Assembly (NCBI RefSeq): GCF_900091315.1
Contig: NZ_FLSP01000002.1
Location: forward strand, 124,001-188,000
Source: Streptomyces sp. DI166
GTDB taxonomy: Bacteria > Actinomycetota > Actinomycetes > Streptomycetales > Streptomycetaceae
Direction of reading: 5' to 3'
DNA length: 64,000 bases
Shown: positions 55,101 to 63,270 of the stretch, in pieces
Layout of the letters: each line of letters begins with the position of its first letter
Position numbering within the stretch: position 1 is the stretch's first letter
Notes under the pieces: generated by a model
The model's input: only the letters and a program-made list of their open reading frames with translations
Told to the model about the DNA's origin: nothing
The model's database searches: none
Made by a program: the position numbers and the translations under genes

Positions 55101-56288
55101 CGCGACCAGGTGGGCCAGGCCCAGGACCAGGGCGAGGGCGAGGCCGGTCTGGAACTTGTAGATGTTGCGGAACGGGGCGAGCGCGCCGTCCAGCCAGTCC
55201 TGCACCACCCCGTGGAAGGGCGCGCCGAACGCGCCGTCGTAGCCGGAGAGCAGGATCAGCGCCATCGTCAGCACGGTCAGCACCAGCCAGCGCCGCTCGG
55301 GCATGTCCCGGCGGGCCAGACCCGCGAGACCGAGGCCCGCCGCGAGCGCCGAGCAGACGACCACGACCGCCGAGGAGGCGACCGCCCATCCGGCGGGCAG
55401 CCAGGCGTCACCGAAGTGCAGATAGGCCACCCAGTTCCCGGCCCCGCGCAGCGCCTCCGTGGCGGCCATGGTCTCGGTGGTGGTCTGTGAACTCTCCACG
55501 TAGGGAAGGAAGTTCTCGCCGTAGAAGCCGAGCAGGAGGAGCGGGAGCCACCACCACGCGGTCGCCAGGACGACGCCGGGCACCCACCAGGTGATCAGCT
55601 TGCGGCGCCGGGGGCCCGGTGGGCGGGAGAGCAGGTACAGGCCGACCGGGAGCAGCGAGGCGAGGGTGGAGGCCGCGTTGACGCCGCCCATGAACGGGAT
55701 GACCAGCGCCGAGCGCAGGGCGGCGACCCGGGCGCTGTAGCGCTCGTCGACCAGCGGCAGCAGCACCCAGGGCAGGACCGCGCCGGGCAGCGCGGCGGCG
55801 GAGGTGGAGCCGACGACGGTGGTGAAGACCGGCCACAGCGCGTACATCACACCGGCCAGCAGCCGGGTGGCGTTGCTGCCCACGCGCAGCCGCTCGGCCA
55901 GGCGCAGGGCGCCCCAGAAGGCGACGGACACGATCAGCGACAGCCACAGCCGCTCCGCCAGCCACACCGGCAGCCGGATCAGATCGGCCAGCCAGTAGAA
56001 CGGCAGCATGGGCCAGAGGTATCCGGCGTACTGGTCGGAGATACCGCCGAAGGAGCCCTGGTCCTGCCAGAGTTGGCCGAGGTCGGAGAGGAACCGTCCC
56101 GGGTCGACGGTCACCCCGAGCTTGGTGTCGAAGGTCTGCCTGCCCGGCTGCACGGCGAGCAGCAGCACGAACACCACGGCCCAGAACCCCAGCAACCAGC
56201 GCCGCGACCGGGGGCCCTCGGGCGGGCCCGCCATGGTCGCGGTGGTTGGGACGGCTGCTGGAGGAGGAGCCTGGACCGTGCTCGTCAT
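52140..56288 (-). CDS. AftD-like arabinofuranosyltransferase (DUF3367) with discoidin domains
   Basis: 1382 residues from the ATG at 56288. The N-terminal 450 residues hold about 10-12 membrane helices in a GT-C arrangement, with FDTKLGVTVDPGRFLSDLG after helix 1 (the catalytic-loop area with acidic residues). A large outer region follows with two F5/8-type C (discoidin) domains: SYGNWLFHLPQYDPVNAFDGN (about 729) and LTDGDLTTAWIAGDKP (about 963). A C-terminal membrane bundle lies at about 1240-1345. AftD proteins transfer arabinofuranose from a polyprenyl donor to arabinogalactan in mycobacteria. Streptomyces lack that polymer, so the acceptor here is unknown. It is linked by ATGA to the methyltransferase upstream. 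Confidence 0.9.
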   Translation of the reverse strand: MTSTVQAPPPAAVPTTATMAGPPEGPRSRRWLLGFWAVVFVLLLAVQPGRQTFDTKLGVTVDPGRFLSDLGQLWQDQGSFGGISDQYAGYLWPMLPFYWLADLIRLPVWLAERLWLSLIVSVAFWGALRLAERLRVGSNATRLLAGVMYALWPVFTTVVGSTSAAALPGAVLPWVLLPLVDERYSARVAALRSALVIPFMGGVNAASTLASLLPVGLYLLSRPPGPRRRKLITWWVPGVVLATAWWWLPLLLLGFYGENFLPYVESSQTTTETMAATEALRGAGNWVAYLHFGDAWLPAGWAVASSAVVVVCSALAAGLGLAGLARRDMPERRWLVLTVLTMALILLSGYDGAFGAPFHGVVQDWLDGALAPFRNIYKFQTGLALALVLGLAHLVAVAARSRGARHMPGRRFLPLITAVLVLPGLMWPYLNGSILNPGSFKEIPAYWKATADWMEEYSPDARVLVVPATAHGIYTWGSTIDQPLDVTADSRWAQRDYVPFGTAGNRRAMDAVQQALTSGAEVPGLADYLSRAGIYYIVVRNDLDPDQIGQVPTTMVKRTLEQSGYERVKGYGPVMTGGTIAPGTPLQVEGLYPRQRAVEIYQPPQDVPRPGQAGVSAVADTAVVSGGPEALLPVAGELRGRASVLTGDNHPGLGSPPVQVVGDGLRRADTRFGLVNANTSYTYTRDERNAADATQDAGEKPHQILPTTGQDHQTVAELRGARSVSASSYGNWLFHLPQYDPVNAFDGNLDTAWTEGSLGSSNGEWLRIEFTGKYDMPGSFKVTPLPQEGVRSAPTRVRVETERGSRTSWLEPNGRTQSIKAPTGETGWMKLTIVESVERRAGLTGAGFAEIALPDVQVTRLLRLPTDAEKSSADTELISLSRPADPTGLSSTGTEAGLHRRFTTATAGTYEIEASAVAVPGEALDRMLYEVAPEQESRIVATADSTARLGAGLSARNLTDGDLTTAWIAGDKPTIHLGWEGKQPMDEIVLPSAGGLSSRPSEVHISSPDGAAVAGVDENGNVRFPPITTDRLDITITETAPLTLYNPFADEDMQLPVGLTEAYIPALDSYRTPKPEDDRSFSLPCGKGPALAVDGELYETSVQGTVRDLMERRPVDLTLCPESGLELSSGKHSVEAGDAGPLVVTAVKLTRGSLAGSPSSGRELGVRDWLGDRRELTVGSGAASYLTTYENFNDGWRAELNGEKLTPVRLDGWQQGWRIPAGEGGTIKLSYEPAVTYDAGLIGSGVALAAVAGLALWRRREPNPDEPQPVPPAPGLWLGTVALTLVAAVVAGWFALLVPAFALLARRRHELLVPVALLALAAAGIVAAFGAGEPVREATGAFGHTAQLLALIGLFAALVSVGEPAAAADGGDGDDDPAPAKD

Positions 56289-57019
56289 GGGGGACACCGC
56301 CGGAGTATGAGGAGGAGATTCCAGGTGGCTATCTCGCGGACGCCGGGCGCCTTGACGACCGCCTCCGCGAGGAAGGGCCAGTAGCGGGAGCGCGCCGAGA
56401 CGACCCTGACGTCGTCCCGGGCGCGGACCTGCCGCAGCGTCGGCCCGATGTGCACGGCGAAGAGGTTCTCGCCGAGGGTGTGCTTGGCCGGTTTCCCGGT
56501 CCGGCGCCGGTAGCGGGCGCGGGCCCGCTCGGCGCCCAGGTAGTGCCACGGGGCCCACTCGTGCCCGCCCCACGGCGACAGCCAGTTGGTGAACGACACA
56601 TAGATCAGCCCGCCGGGCCGGGTCACCCGGACCAGTTCGCTGAGGAAGGTCTGCGGGTCGGCCACGTGCTCCAGCACATTGGAGGAGAACGTCACATCGG
56701 CGACACCGTCGTACAGGGGGAGCAGATACCCGTCGGCGACCACACTTCCGTCGGGTGGCTTCTGTCCCAGCTCCCCGAGGTCCGGTTCGAACAGGTAGGC
56801 CTGCGCGCCGCGGCGCCGGAACTCCTCGGTGAAGTACCCCTTGCCCCCGCCGACGTCGACGACCGTGCGTCCGCGCACCGGGCCGTCGTAGCGCTCGACC
56901 TGGTCGACCGCGTCCCGGGCGAGCAGCGCGTAGCAGCTCTCCGGGTCCTCCTGCTCGCGCATGAAGGCGCGGAAGAGGGTCACGGAGCGTCTGAGGGAGG
57001 GGTCCTTCACCGGGCTCAT
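56285..57019 (-). CDS. Class I SAM-dependent methyltransferase
   Basis: 244 residues from the ATG at 57019. Motifs: TVVDVGGGKGYFTEEFRRRG (motif I), YLFEPDLGELG (acidic loop), DVTFSSNVLEHVADP, GGLIYVSFTNWLSPWGGHEW. The tail (EIATWNLLLILRRCP) resembles methyltransferases of cell-wall glycan clusters. It probably modifies a sugar or lipid made with the adjoining GT4 and AftD-like enzymes. It has ATGA overlaps at both ends (57016-57019 and 56285-56288), a tight unit with its neighbours. Confidence 0.88.
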   Translation of the reverse strand: MSPVKDPSLRRSVTLFRAFMREQEDPESCYALLARDAVDQVERYDGPVRGRTVVDVGGGKGYFTEEFRRRGAQAYLFEPDLGELGQKPPDGSVVADGYLLPLYDGVADVTFSSNVLEHVADPQTFLSELVRVTRPGGLIYVSFTNWLSPWGGHEWAPWHYLGAERARARYRRRTGKPAKHTLGENLFAVHIGPTLRQVRARDDVRVVSARSRYWPFLAEAVVKAPGVREIATWNLLLILRRCPP

Positions 57020-58170
57020 GGCGTCCAGCTCCGCACGGCCTCGGCGGCAACCGCCCGGAACTGCCTGACCGTTCGGTCCCAGCGGAATCCGGCCGCGTGG
57101 TCCCGGGCCGCCTTGCCCATCAGCTCCCGGCGGCGGCCGGACAGGGCGAGCGTGCACCAGGCGGCGGCGAAGGAGGACTCGCCCGAGGCGAGCACCCCGG
57201 TCTCCCCGTCGATCACCGAGTCCCGCAGGCCCGGTACGTCGAAGGCGATGGCCGGGGTCTCCCGGGCCGCCGCCTCCGTCACCACCAGGCCCCACCCCTC
57301 CACGGCAGAGGGATGCAGCAGCAGCCAGGCCGCGCACAACAGCCGGTGCTTCTCGGCCTCGGTGACATGACCGGTGAACTCCACGCCGGGACCGGCGAGT
57401 TGCTCCAGCCGGCGGCGTTCGGGGCCGTCGCCGACGATCACCAGCCGGCCGCCGGTGACCGGCCGCACCCGCTCCCACAGCCGCAGCAGCAGGTCGATGC
57501 GCTTGTACTCGACGAGCCGTCCGACCGCCAGGAACAGCGGCTCGGGGGAGCGGTCCGCCCGCGGACCCGGTTCCTCCACACCGTTGTGGACGACCCTGAT
57601 CCGCTCCCGTTCGACGCCGAGCGCGCGCAGCGCGTGGGCGGTGGACGGGGAGACGGCGACCAGCAGACCGCGCTGCTGGGCTCCGGTCAGCGCCCAGTGC
57701 TCCAGTCTTCGGCCGAGCCGGGCGGCGGGCGCCAGCGGTCCGCCGAACCGCATCCGCCACAGGTCGGTGTGGACGTGGTTGACCAGGCACAGCGTGGGGC
57801 CGCGGTGCCACAGGGGCGCCAGGTACGGCATTCCGTTGCAGACCTCGACCAGCAGGTCGGTCTCGCCGACCTGGCGGGCGAAGGCGGACCGGGCGCGCAG
57901 GTAGTGGCCGTAGGCGCCGCCCGCGGACACGACCCGGTAGTCGCGGTAGGCCGCGGGCCCGCCGCACAGCAGGGTGACCTGGTGGCCGAGCCGGGTCAGT
58001 CCGTCGGCGAGCCGGTCGACGAGCAGTTCGGAGCCTCCGGCGGCCCGGTTTCCCAGGTCGCGATGGGCGAGGAAAACGATTCGGCGCGGCTGTGGGGGGA
58101 GCGCCGGAGGGTGAGGGTGCTGCGGCACCGTGGGGACCGGGGCGCGCAGTGACGGCACGTGCTGGGGCAT
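57016..58170 (-). CDS. GT4-family glycosyltransferase
   Basis: 384 residues from the ATG at 58170, preceded by TTGGAG 7 nt upstream. GT-B fold: N-terminal RRIVFLAHRDLGNRAAGGSE (donor domain start), HVHTDLWRMR, VVHNGVEEPGPR, FLAVGRLVEYKRIDLLLRL, then the E-x7-E region SAVEGWGLVVTEAAA, all typical of retaining GT4 enzymes using nucleotide-sugars. It is the first gene of the nine-gene operon and probably sets the acceptor. 220 bp of upstream DNA hold a GC dip near 58360-58390. Confidence 0.92.
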   Translation of the reverse strand: MPQHVPSLRAPVPTVPQHPHPPALPPQPRRIVFLAHRDLGNRAAGGSELLVDRLADGLTRLGHQVTLLCGGPAAYRDYRVVSAGGAYGHYLRARSAFARQVGETDLLVEVCNGMPYLAPLWHRGPTLCLVNHVHTDLWRMRFGGPLAPAARLGRRLEHWALTGAQQRGLLVAVSPSTAHALRALGVERERIRVVHNGVEEPGPRADRSPEPLFLAVGRLVEYKRIDLLLRLWERVRPVTGGRLVIVGDGPERRRLEQLAGPGVEFTGHVTEAEKHRLLCAAWLLLHPSAVEGWGLVVTEAAARETPAIAFDVPGLRDSVIDGETGVLASGESSFAAAWCTLALSGRRRELMGKAARDHAAGFRWDRTVRQFRAVAAEAVRSWTP

Positions 58171-58394
58171 CGGTGCTCCAACATGTCTCGGGGTGCGGAA
58201 CTCAGCGTGGGGGAACAGCGAGCCGACTGTTACGGCTGTGGCGTGTGAGGTCTGTCCGTGGGGGAACCAGGGGCTTTCTGGGTGCGGACTGTGGACGGGT
58301 TGTGCTCGGGTGGGGTGGACAGTTTTCGCCCCGCCGTTCGCCACGGCTACTCACGGACGTGACAATTTCGGGCTTTATTAGAGCTGACGTAATG

Positions 58395-59372
58395 TCACAT
58401 CGTGACGGCAGATCCGGAGGATTCCGACGAATCGGGATGCCGCCTCCCTCGTACCACCAAAACGATCCCGGCCAGAGCCAGGACGAACCCGGTCACAGCC
58501 GCCCCAATGGGCAACGTCTGTCCCACCAGTCGCAGCCGTCCGCTGTCCTCCTCGGCGCGCTCCACCGCTTCCTTCTGCGTTGCGGTGGTGAACGCGATCT
58601 TCCGGCTGTCCAGCAGTACCGCCTCGTCCTTCGTGCCGCCCGGCGCCCGCAGCGTGCGGCGCGGACCGGTCTGTGCGTACAGCACCCGGCCCGTGGCCTG
58701 GTCGACCACCAGCTCGATGCCGTGGTTGGCGTACCACTCCTCGGCCAGCACCTGCGGCCGGTCCGGCAGGTTCACCAGCCGCCCCGGGACCAGCCGGGTC
58801 CCGGTCTTGGCGGCCGGCACCGAGGCCGTGAACCGGTAGCCGGTGTAGCCCTGGATCTTCTTCTCCCCCTGGTAACGCATGGTGACGACGCCGCCGAGGG
58901 TGTTGTCCCACCAGCGGTAATCCCGCTTCTGCACATCGAAGGGGAACTTCAGATACGCCTCGCCCTCGATGTACGGCTTCTCCTCGCAGCAGTGCACGGG
59001 CCGGGTGGTCTCCCGGTCCAGCACCCAGCGGTGCGGCTGGTAGTCCAGCGCGTCGTGCGGGTCGGCGGCGGGCAGCGACTCGTCGGTGTCCACCGTCGTG
59101 ATCACGTCCCAGACGGCGTTCCCGCTCTTCTCGCTCTCCGCGACGTTCCCGCGCACCCGCTGGGTGACGGTGATGGTCTTGTCCGGCACGGTGGCGACCT
59201 TCTCCAGGTCGAAGACCGAACCGGTGCCCTTGTAGACGGCGGTGGTGTCGATGTCGATCGGGTTCACGGCGGCCCGCGGCTCGACGTACCAGGCGAGCAT
59301 CGGCGCCAGCACCAGCAGAAACGTGCCGAGACCCAGCATGATCAGCGAAAACGGTGAGGCAGTACGGCGCAT
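58395..59372 (-). CDS. DUF3068 membrane-anchored protein (PorA-like)
   Basis: 325 residues from the ATG at 59372. An N-terminal membrane helix (FSLIMLGLGTFLLVLAPMLAW) is followed by a large exported domain beginning VEPRAAVNPIDIDTTAVYKG and including PHRWVLDRETTRPVHCCEEK and QGYTGYRFTASVPAAKTGT. A second helix lies at about 285-310 (VTGFVLALAGIVLVV). This matches the actinobacterial DUF3068 family, whose function is unknown; some annotations call it PorA-like. GTCAC-ATC-GTGAC near 58391 overlaps the stop. It is transcribed towards the GT4 gene. Confidence 0.85.
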   Translation of the reverse strand: MRRTASPFSLIMLGLGTFLLVLAPMLAWYVEPRAAVNPIDIDTTAVYKGTGSVFDLEKVATVPDKTITVTQRVRGNVAESEKSGNAVWDVITTVDTDESLPAADPHDALDYQPHRWVLDRETTRPVHCCEEKPYIEGEAYLKFPFDVQKRDYRWWDNTLGGVVTMRYQGEKKIQGYTGYRFTASVPAAKTGTRLVPGRLVNLPDRPQVLAEEWYANHGIELVVDQATGRVLYAQTGPRRTLRAPGGTKDEAVLLDSRKIAFTTATQKEAVERAEEDSGRLRLVGQTLPIGAAVTGFVLALAGIVLVVRGRRHPDSSESSGSAVTM

Positions 59373-59518
59373 TCCGGGCACTCCAGGGGCTCGGGACGAC
59401 GCGACGTGGGGGGTGACCGCGCCGAGGGGAAAGGTGCGCGTGCGAGAGGCGTGCCACAGGGTGGTGCGGCACGGCTCGGCGCACGGCACCCGTATGGGCC
59501 GGGAACCGTAGGCGCCTC

Positions 59519-59547
59519 TTGACGTGGTGTCAATGTCATGTTGACAC
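59519..59547. promoter_or_regulatory. Repeated TTGAC/GTCAA half-sites in a divergent promoter
   Basis: GTGTCAA-N7-TTGACAC is a perfect 7-bp inverted repeat at 59527-59547, with another TTGAC at 59519-59523 facing the GTCAA. It lies between the divergent DUF3068 and DUF2613 genes, in an AT-rich dip. It may be an operator for a dimeric regulator. Confidence 0.45.
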
Positions 59548-59635
59548 TGGGGGCCGGACAGACAGGGACGGAAAGCCCGGGTGGGGCGACCGAAACAGCG
59601 GTTGTACCGAGGTGTACAGAGAGGCTGACCCCGCG

Positions 59636-59788
59636 ATGTCCAGACTGCTCGCCGCCACGCTGACCGTCGTGCTGGCCGCCGCCCTCGCGGTCGGCGCCGC
59701 ACTGGGCGTGGTCGCCCTGCTGGAGGCCACCCCAGACCAGCCGAACAACCCCTTGATCACCTACGAGCAAGCCGGTCAGGGGAGTTGA
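59636..59788 (+). CDS. DUF2613 single-pass micropeptide
   Basis: 50 residues: SRLLAATLTVVLAAALAVGAA then LGVVALLEATPDQPNNPLITYEQ. It has one membrane helix and a short polar tail, matching DUF2613, a small family common in actinobacteria and of unknown role. Start ATG 59636. It sits 3 bp before the PucR gene, so the two are co-transcribed. Confidence 0.8.
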   Translation: MSRLLAATLTVVLAAALAVGAALGVVALLEATPDQPNNPLITYEQAGQGS

Positions 59789-59791
59789 CCC

Positions 59792-61048
59792 GTGCCCCCC
59801 GCCGCCCGCACCGACGCAGGCTCGGCCCTCTCGACCCGTTCGGCCTGGCACGACGTGCCCCGCTTCCAGGTGCGCCGGTTCGCCGAGATCGCGATGGCCG
59901 AGGCACCGGAGCTCGCCGAGCAGATCATGACCGAGATCCGCCGCGAGTACCCCCACCTGCCCGTCGTCCTCGACGAATCCGGCGAACCCATGGCCCTGAT
60001 CGGCATCCGCCGCGCGATCGAGGTGTTCGTGCAGCACCTGGAGACCGCGGAGGGCCGCCCCACGGTGCCGCCCGGGGTGTTCCAGGAGTTCGGCCGCGGC
60101 GAGGGCCTCAACGGCCGCAGCCTCGACTCGCTCCAGGCGATCTACCGTATGGGCGTGCGGCTGGCCTGGCGCCGCTTCGCCGACATCGGCCAGCGCGTGG
60201 AGATCCCGCCCCCGGCGATGTACGAGCTGGTGGACGCGGGCTACGAGTACCTCGACGGCCTGGTCGACCAGTCCGTACGCGGCTACGCCGAGGCCGCCGC
60301 CCGCCAGGCCGGCGAACGCCTGCGCCTCCAGCGCCGCCTGATGGAACTCCTGCTCGCCGAGCACCACCGCGGCGACCCCGCCGAGGCACTCACCGAACGC
60401 GCGGCCCGCATCGGCTGGGCACTGCCGAAGAAGGTCGCGGTGGGAGTCCTCCTGCGCCCGGCCCGGGAAGCGGTGGCCCCCGCGGTGGGCCAGGGCGTCC
60501 TGTTGGACCTCGAATACGAACAGCCCCGCATGGTCGTCCCCGAACCGGAGGCCGCGGGCCGCTCCGACCTCCTCCACCGCGCCCTGACCGGCTGGTCCGG
60601 CGCGATCGGCCCCCCGGTCGAACTCGCCGACGCGGCGAAGTCACTGCGCTGGGCGGAGGCGGCGGTGGCCCTGATGCAGCGCGGCCTGCTCCCCTCGGGC
60701 GAGGTGCTGTACTGCACGGAACACACGGAGGCCCTGGTTCTCCTGCAACCCGAGGAACTGATCGACGACTTGGCCCTGCGCTGCCTGGCCCCCCTGGCGC
60801 ACTGCGGCCCCACCCACGGCCGCCGCCTCGCCGAGACGCTCCTGGCCTGGCTGGAGACCAGGGGCGGCGCCCCCGAGGTGGCGGCCCGCCTGGGCGTCCA
60901 CCCCCAGACGGTCCGCTACCGCCTGCGCCAGATCCGCGAACTGTGGGGCGACGAGATAGACGACCCGGACCGCCGCTTCGAACTCGAACTGGTGCTGAGG
61001 GCACAGCGGTTGAAGGGCCAGTTAGAGGACTCGCGCCGGGAGCAGTAG
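59792..61048 (+). CDS. PucR-family transcriptional regulator
   Basis: 418 residues from the GTG at 59792 with GGGGAG 7 nt upstream. The C-terminus is the PucR helix-turn-helix: LLAWLETRGGAPEVAARLGV then HPQTVRYRLRQIRELWG. The middle region (RQAGERLRLQRRLMELLLA...GWALPKKVAVGVLL) is the usual GGDEF-like middle of the family. The N-terminal sensory part (EQIMTEIRREYPHLPVVLDES) does not match a known ligand domain. Members control purine, sugar-acid or amino-acid use; nothing here points to its target. Confidence 0.9.
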   Translation: MPPAARTDAGSALSTRSAWHDVPRFQVRRFAEIAMAEAPELAEQIMTEIRREYPHLPVVLDESGEPMALIGIRRAIEVFVQHLETAEGRPTVPPGVFQEFGRGEGLNGRSLDSLQAIYRMGVRLAWRRFADIGQRVEIPPPAMYELVDAGYEYLDGLVDQSVRGYAEAAARQAGERLRLQRRLMELLLAEHHRGDPAEALTERAARIGWALPKKVAVGVLLRPAREAVAPAVGQGVLLDLEYEQPRMVVPEPEAAGRSDLLHRALTGWSGAIGPPVELADAAKSLRWAEAAVALMQRGLLPSGEVLYCTEHTEALVLLQPEELIDDLALRCLAPLAHCGPTHGRRLAETLLAWLETRGGAPEVAARLGVHPQTVRYRLRQIRELWGDEIDDPDRRFELELVLRAQRLKGQLEDSRREQ

Positions 61049-61090
61049 CCACGCCTGCTCTGCCTGCCCTGCCTGCTTTCCCTGCGTTGC

Positions 61091-61837
61091 CTACTGGGGC
61101 AGCGGCCAGACGGTCACCTTGAAGCGAACTGTTCCCTCCCCTTCCACGGGAGCGCTGAGCACCCGCAGGAAGGCGGTACGGCCCTCACCGGTCTGCACAC
61201 AGAAGCGGGTCCCCGGTGTCAGGTCGACCTCGTCGAGCTTGTTCTTCTCGATCTGCGTACGGCACTCGGCCTCGGTGGGATCGGCGGTACCGGCGGGCAG
61301 CAGTGCGACGGTGCCCTCGGCGTCCACGGGTTCGATCGCGGTGGCGTCGAGGGCGAGGTCGGTGCCGTCGGTGATCTGGTCGAACGCCTGGAGCTGCGCG
61401 GAGTCCAGCTCCAGGTACTGACCATTGCCGTAGTCGCCCCGGGCGGACCAGTCGGCGGGCCCGAAGGCGGGCGCGAGGGGCTCGGCCTCCTCGGTACTAC
61501 CACTACCACTACCACTACCGCTACCGCTACCGCTGTCGCTGTCGCTGTCGCCGGCACCCTCCTGCCCCGGCGCACCGGTCGAAGCCGTCGGAGTCCTCGC
61601 GGTGTTGCGGGCCTCCGAATCGTCGTCGGAGTCACGGTCGTTGACGGTGAGCAGGGTCACCGCGATACCGATCACCGGAATGACGATGCCGACCACCCAC
61701 CAGGCCCAGGCGGGCTGGCCACCGGAGGGAGGAGGAGTGGGCGGGGTCGACGGTGGCGGGGGCACGGTCCGGTGGTCCGGGTCGCCGTAGGTACTCAACT
61801 GATGTCCCTGTGGCCGATCTTCGAATGACGAGCGCAC
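61091..61837 (-). CDS. Membrane-anchored protein with Ser/Gly-Asp linker
   Basis: 248 residues from the GTG at 61837; a TTG at 61798 with AGGGACA before it would shorten the protein by 13 residues. It has a Pro-rich cytoplasmic N-terminus (VPPPPSTPPTPPPSGG), one membrane helix (AWWVVGIVIPVIGIAVTLL), then an extracytoplasmic linker with a DSDSDSGSGSGSGSGSGS run (about residues 97-114). A C-terminal domain of about 130 residues (QYLELDSAQLQAFDQITDG...TPGTRFCVQTGEGRTAF) resembles a small beta-rich exported domain. No known family is recognised. The gene is alone. Confidence 0.75.
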   Translation of the reverse strand: MRSSFEDRPQGHQLSTYGDPDHRTVPPPPSTPPTPPPSGGQPAWAWWVVGIVIPVIGIAVTLLTVNDRDSDDDSEARNTARTPTASTGAPGQEGAGDSDSDSGSGSGSGSGSGSTEEAEPLAPAFGPADWSARGDYGNGQYLELDSAQLQAFDQITDGTDLALDATAIEPVDAEGTVALLPAGTADPTEAECRTQIEKNKLDEVDLTPGTRFCVQTGEGRTAFLRVLSAPVEGEGTVRFKVTVWPLPQ

Positions 61838-61878
61838 ACATTACTGACGTTGTGTGGACGGTTTGTGGGGGTTTGGTA

Positions 61879-61908
61879 TCAGTCCCACACAAGTCAGCCC
61901 CACACAAG
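61879..61908. repeat. 15-nt tandem duplication at the lipase 3' end
   Basis: TCAGTCCCACACAAG (61879-61893) and TCAGCCCCACACAAG (61894-61908), 14 of 15 identical, directly adjacent. The right copy holds the stop codon and last codons of the minus-strand hydrolase gene. Confidence 0.85.
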
Positions 61909-63270
61909 GATGTCGGTACCGACGCCGGCGACCGGCGACCCCGGCCCGGTGCCCTCGGCTCCGACGCCGTACGCCCCGGCCTTCAGCCCCTCGAACACCA
62001 CCTCCGTCGGCTCTGCCCCGGCGACGACGACCCGGGCCTCTTCGAGGTGGCCTCCCTCATCGGTGACCGTGAGCCGGACGGCGCGCGGGATGCCGGAGGC
62101 GGCGGCGAGCCGTACGGTCAACGGCTCCCCGGGGCCGATGACTTCGGGCACGTCGAGCCGCAGATGGGTGGCGAGTGCCGGTGCGCGGACGACGAGGTCG
62201 GGCGTGGTGAGGACGCTTTCGAGTTCGTCGAGGGCGGCCTTGTTGCGCTGGAGGTTGCCGTGCTGGTCCGGGACGCGGCGAAGGGTGTTGCTGTTCATGG
62301 GCACATCGGCACGGCAGGCGGCGACGAGGGGGACGGTGCCGTCGCCGTAGAGGTCCTGCCCGCTGTAGTCGGTGCGGAGGGTGAGCCTGCGGTTGTGCAG
62401 GCGGGCGGTGGTGGGGGTGTTCTGCTTGGTGCCGACGATGGCGTGGGTGGTGGTGAGGGAGCGGGCGCGGCGTGCCTCGGCGGCCCGGAGATCGGTGTGG
62501 AAGAGCATGGCGTCGAGGGCCATGCCGCTGTCCAACTCCGGTACGCCGCCCTCCACTTCGACGGTTTTGGCGAGTCCTCCGGGATGCGAGCTGCTCTCGA
62601 TGCACGCGTACTCGGGGAGGAGCTGGTGGAGGGAGGGGAGGGTGCGGGCGAAGACGGTGAGGTCGAAGGAGAGCGGGCCGAGGCGCTGGTGGGCCCCGTT
62701 GACGAGCTGGTCCAGCGCCTTGGCCGCGCCGCGGTAGGGGGTGCCGAGGGTGATGAGCTTGCGGGTGTGGTCGGCACCGCCGCACTTCTCGATGTACCAG
62801 CGGGCGACGAGACCGCCCATGGAGTGGCAGACGAAGGTGAGCCGGGCGTCGGCGTTGCGGGGGTGGGCGGCCCGCCAGCGCTCCAGTGCGGGCTGGACGA
62901 TGGTGCGCAGCCGGTTTGCGTTGTAGCGGTTGGAGAGGCGCCAGTCGTAGGGGACGGGGAGGAGATTTCCCTTGGTCTCGGTGTGGCCGAGGGTACGGAG
63001 CCGGTCGAGGAGCCTGTCGTAGCCCTTGACCGGGGTCCAGACGCCGGGGATCAGATGCAGGTCGTCCATGAGCGCCACGGGTTCGACTCCGTCACCCGGG
63101 TGCTCGTCACCGATGCCCTGGGGGAGGCGCAGGGCGTTCACGTTCCGGCCGAACGACTTGATGGCGCTCACGAGGGCCCCGGCGGTGGGGGACCAGACCA
63201 AGGTGCCGTCCTCGGTACGGAGGGTGCTGCCGGTGATACCGGGGAGGACGACTACGAGGTCATTGGTCAT
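61894..63270 (-). CDS. LCAT/lipase-like alpha/beta hydrolase
   Basis: 458 residues from the ATG at 63270. LVVVLPGITGSTLRTEDGTL at the N-terminus and PYDWRLSNRYNA later are classic for the lecithin:cholesterol acyltransferase-like hydrolases. The nucleophile elbow is FVCHSMGGLVARWY, and the acid/His part reads DLYGDGTVPLVAA. The C-terminal 90 residues form an Ig-like beta domain. There is no signal peptide, so the substrate is likely intracellular or the protein is exported by another route. Convergent with nothing; the divergent IclR gene lies 191 bp upstream. Confidence 0.87.
   Translation of the reverse strand: MTNDLVVVLPGITGSTLRTEDGTLVWSPTAGALVSAIKSFGRNVNALRLPQGIGDEHPGDGVEPVALMDDLHLIPGVWTPVKGYDRLLDRLRTLGHTETKGNLLPVPYDWRLSNRYNANRLRTIVQPALERWRAAHPRNADARLTFVCHSMGGLVARWYIEKCGGADHTRKLITLGTPYRGAAKALDQLVNGAHQRLGPLSFDLTVFARTLPSLHQLLPEYACIESSSHPGGLAKTVEVEGGVPELDSGMALDAMLFHTDLRAAEARRARSLTTTHAIVGTKQNTPTTARLHNRRLTLRTDYSGQDLYGDGTVPLVAACRADVPMNSNTLRRVPDQHGNLQRNKAALDELESVLTTPDLVVRAPALATHLRLDVPEVIGPGEPLTVRLAAASGIPRAVRLTVTDEGGHLEEARVVVAGAEPTEVVFEGLKAGAYGVGAEGTGPGSPVAGVGTDILVWG

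Noticed and set aside
61500..61560. CRISPR-like or microsatellite repeat
   Set aside because: The short Ser/Gly/Asp codon runs are in frame inside a linker of a membrane protein and encode a flexible spacer.
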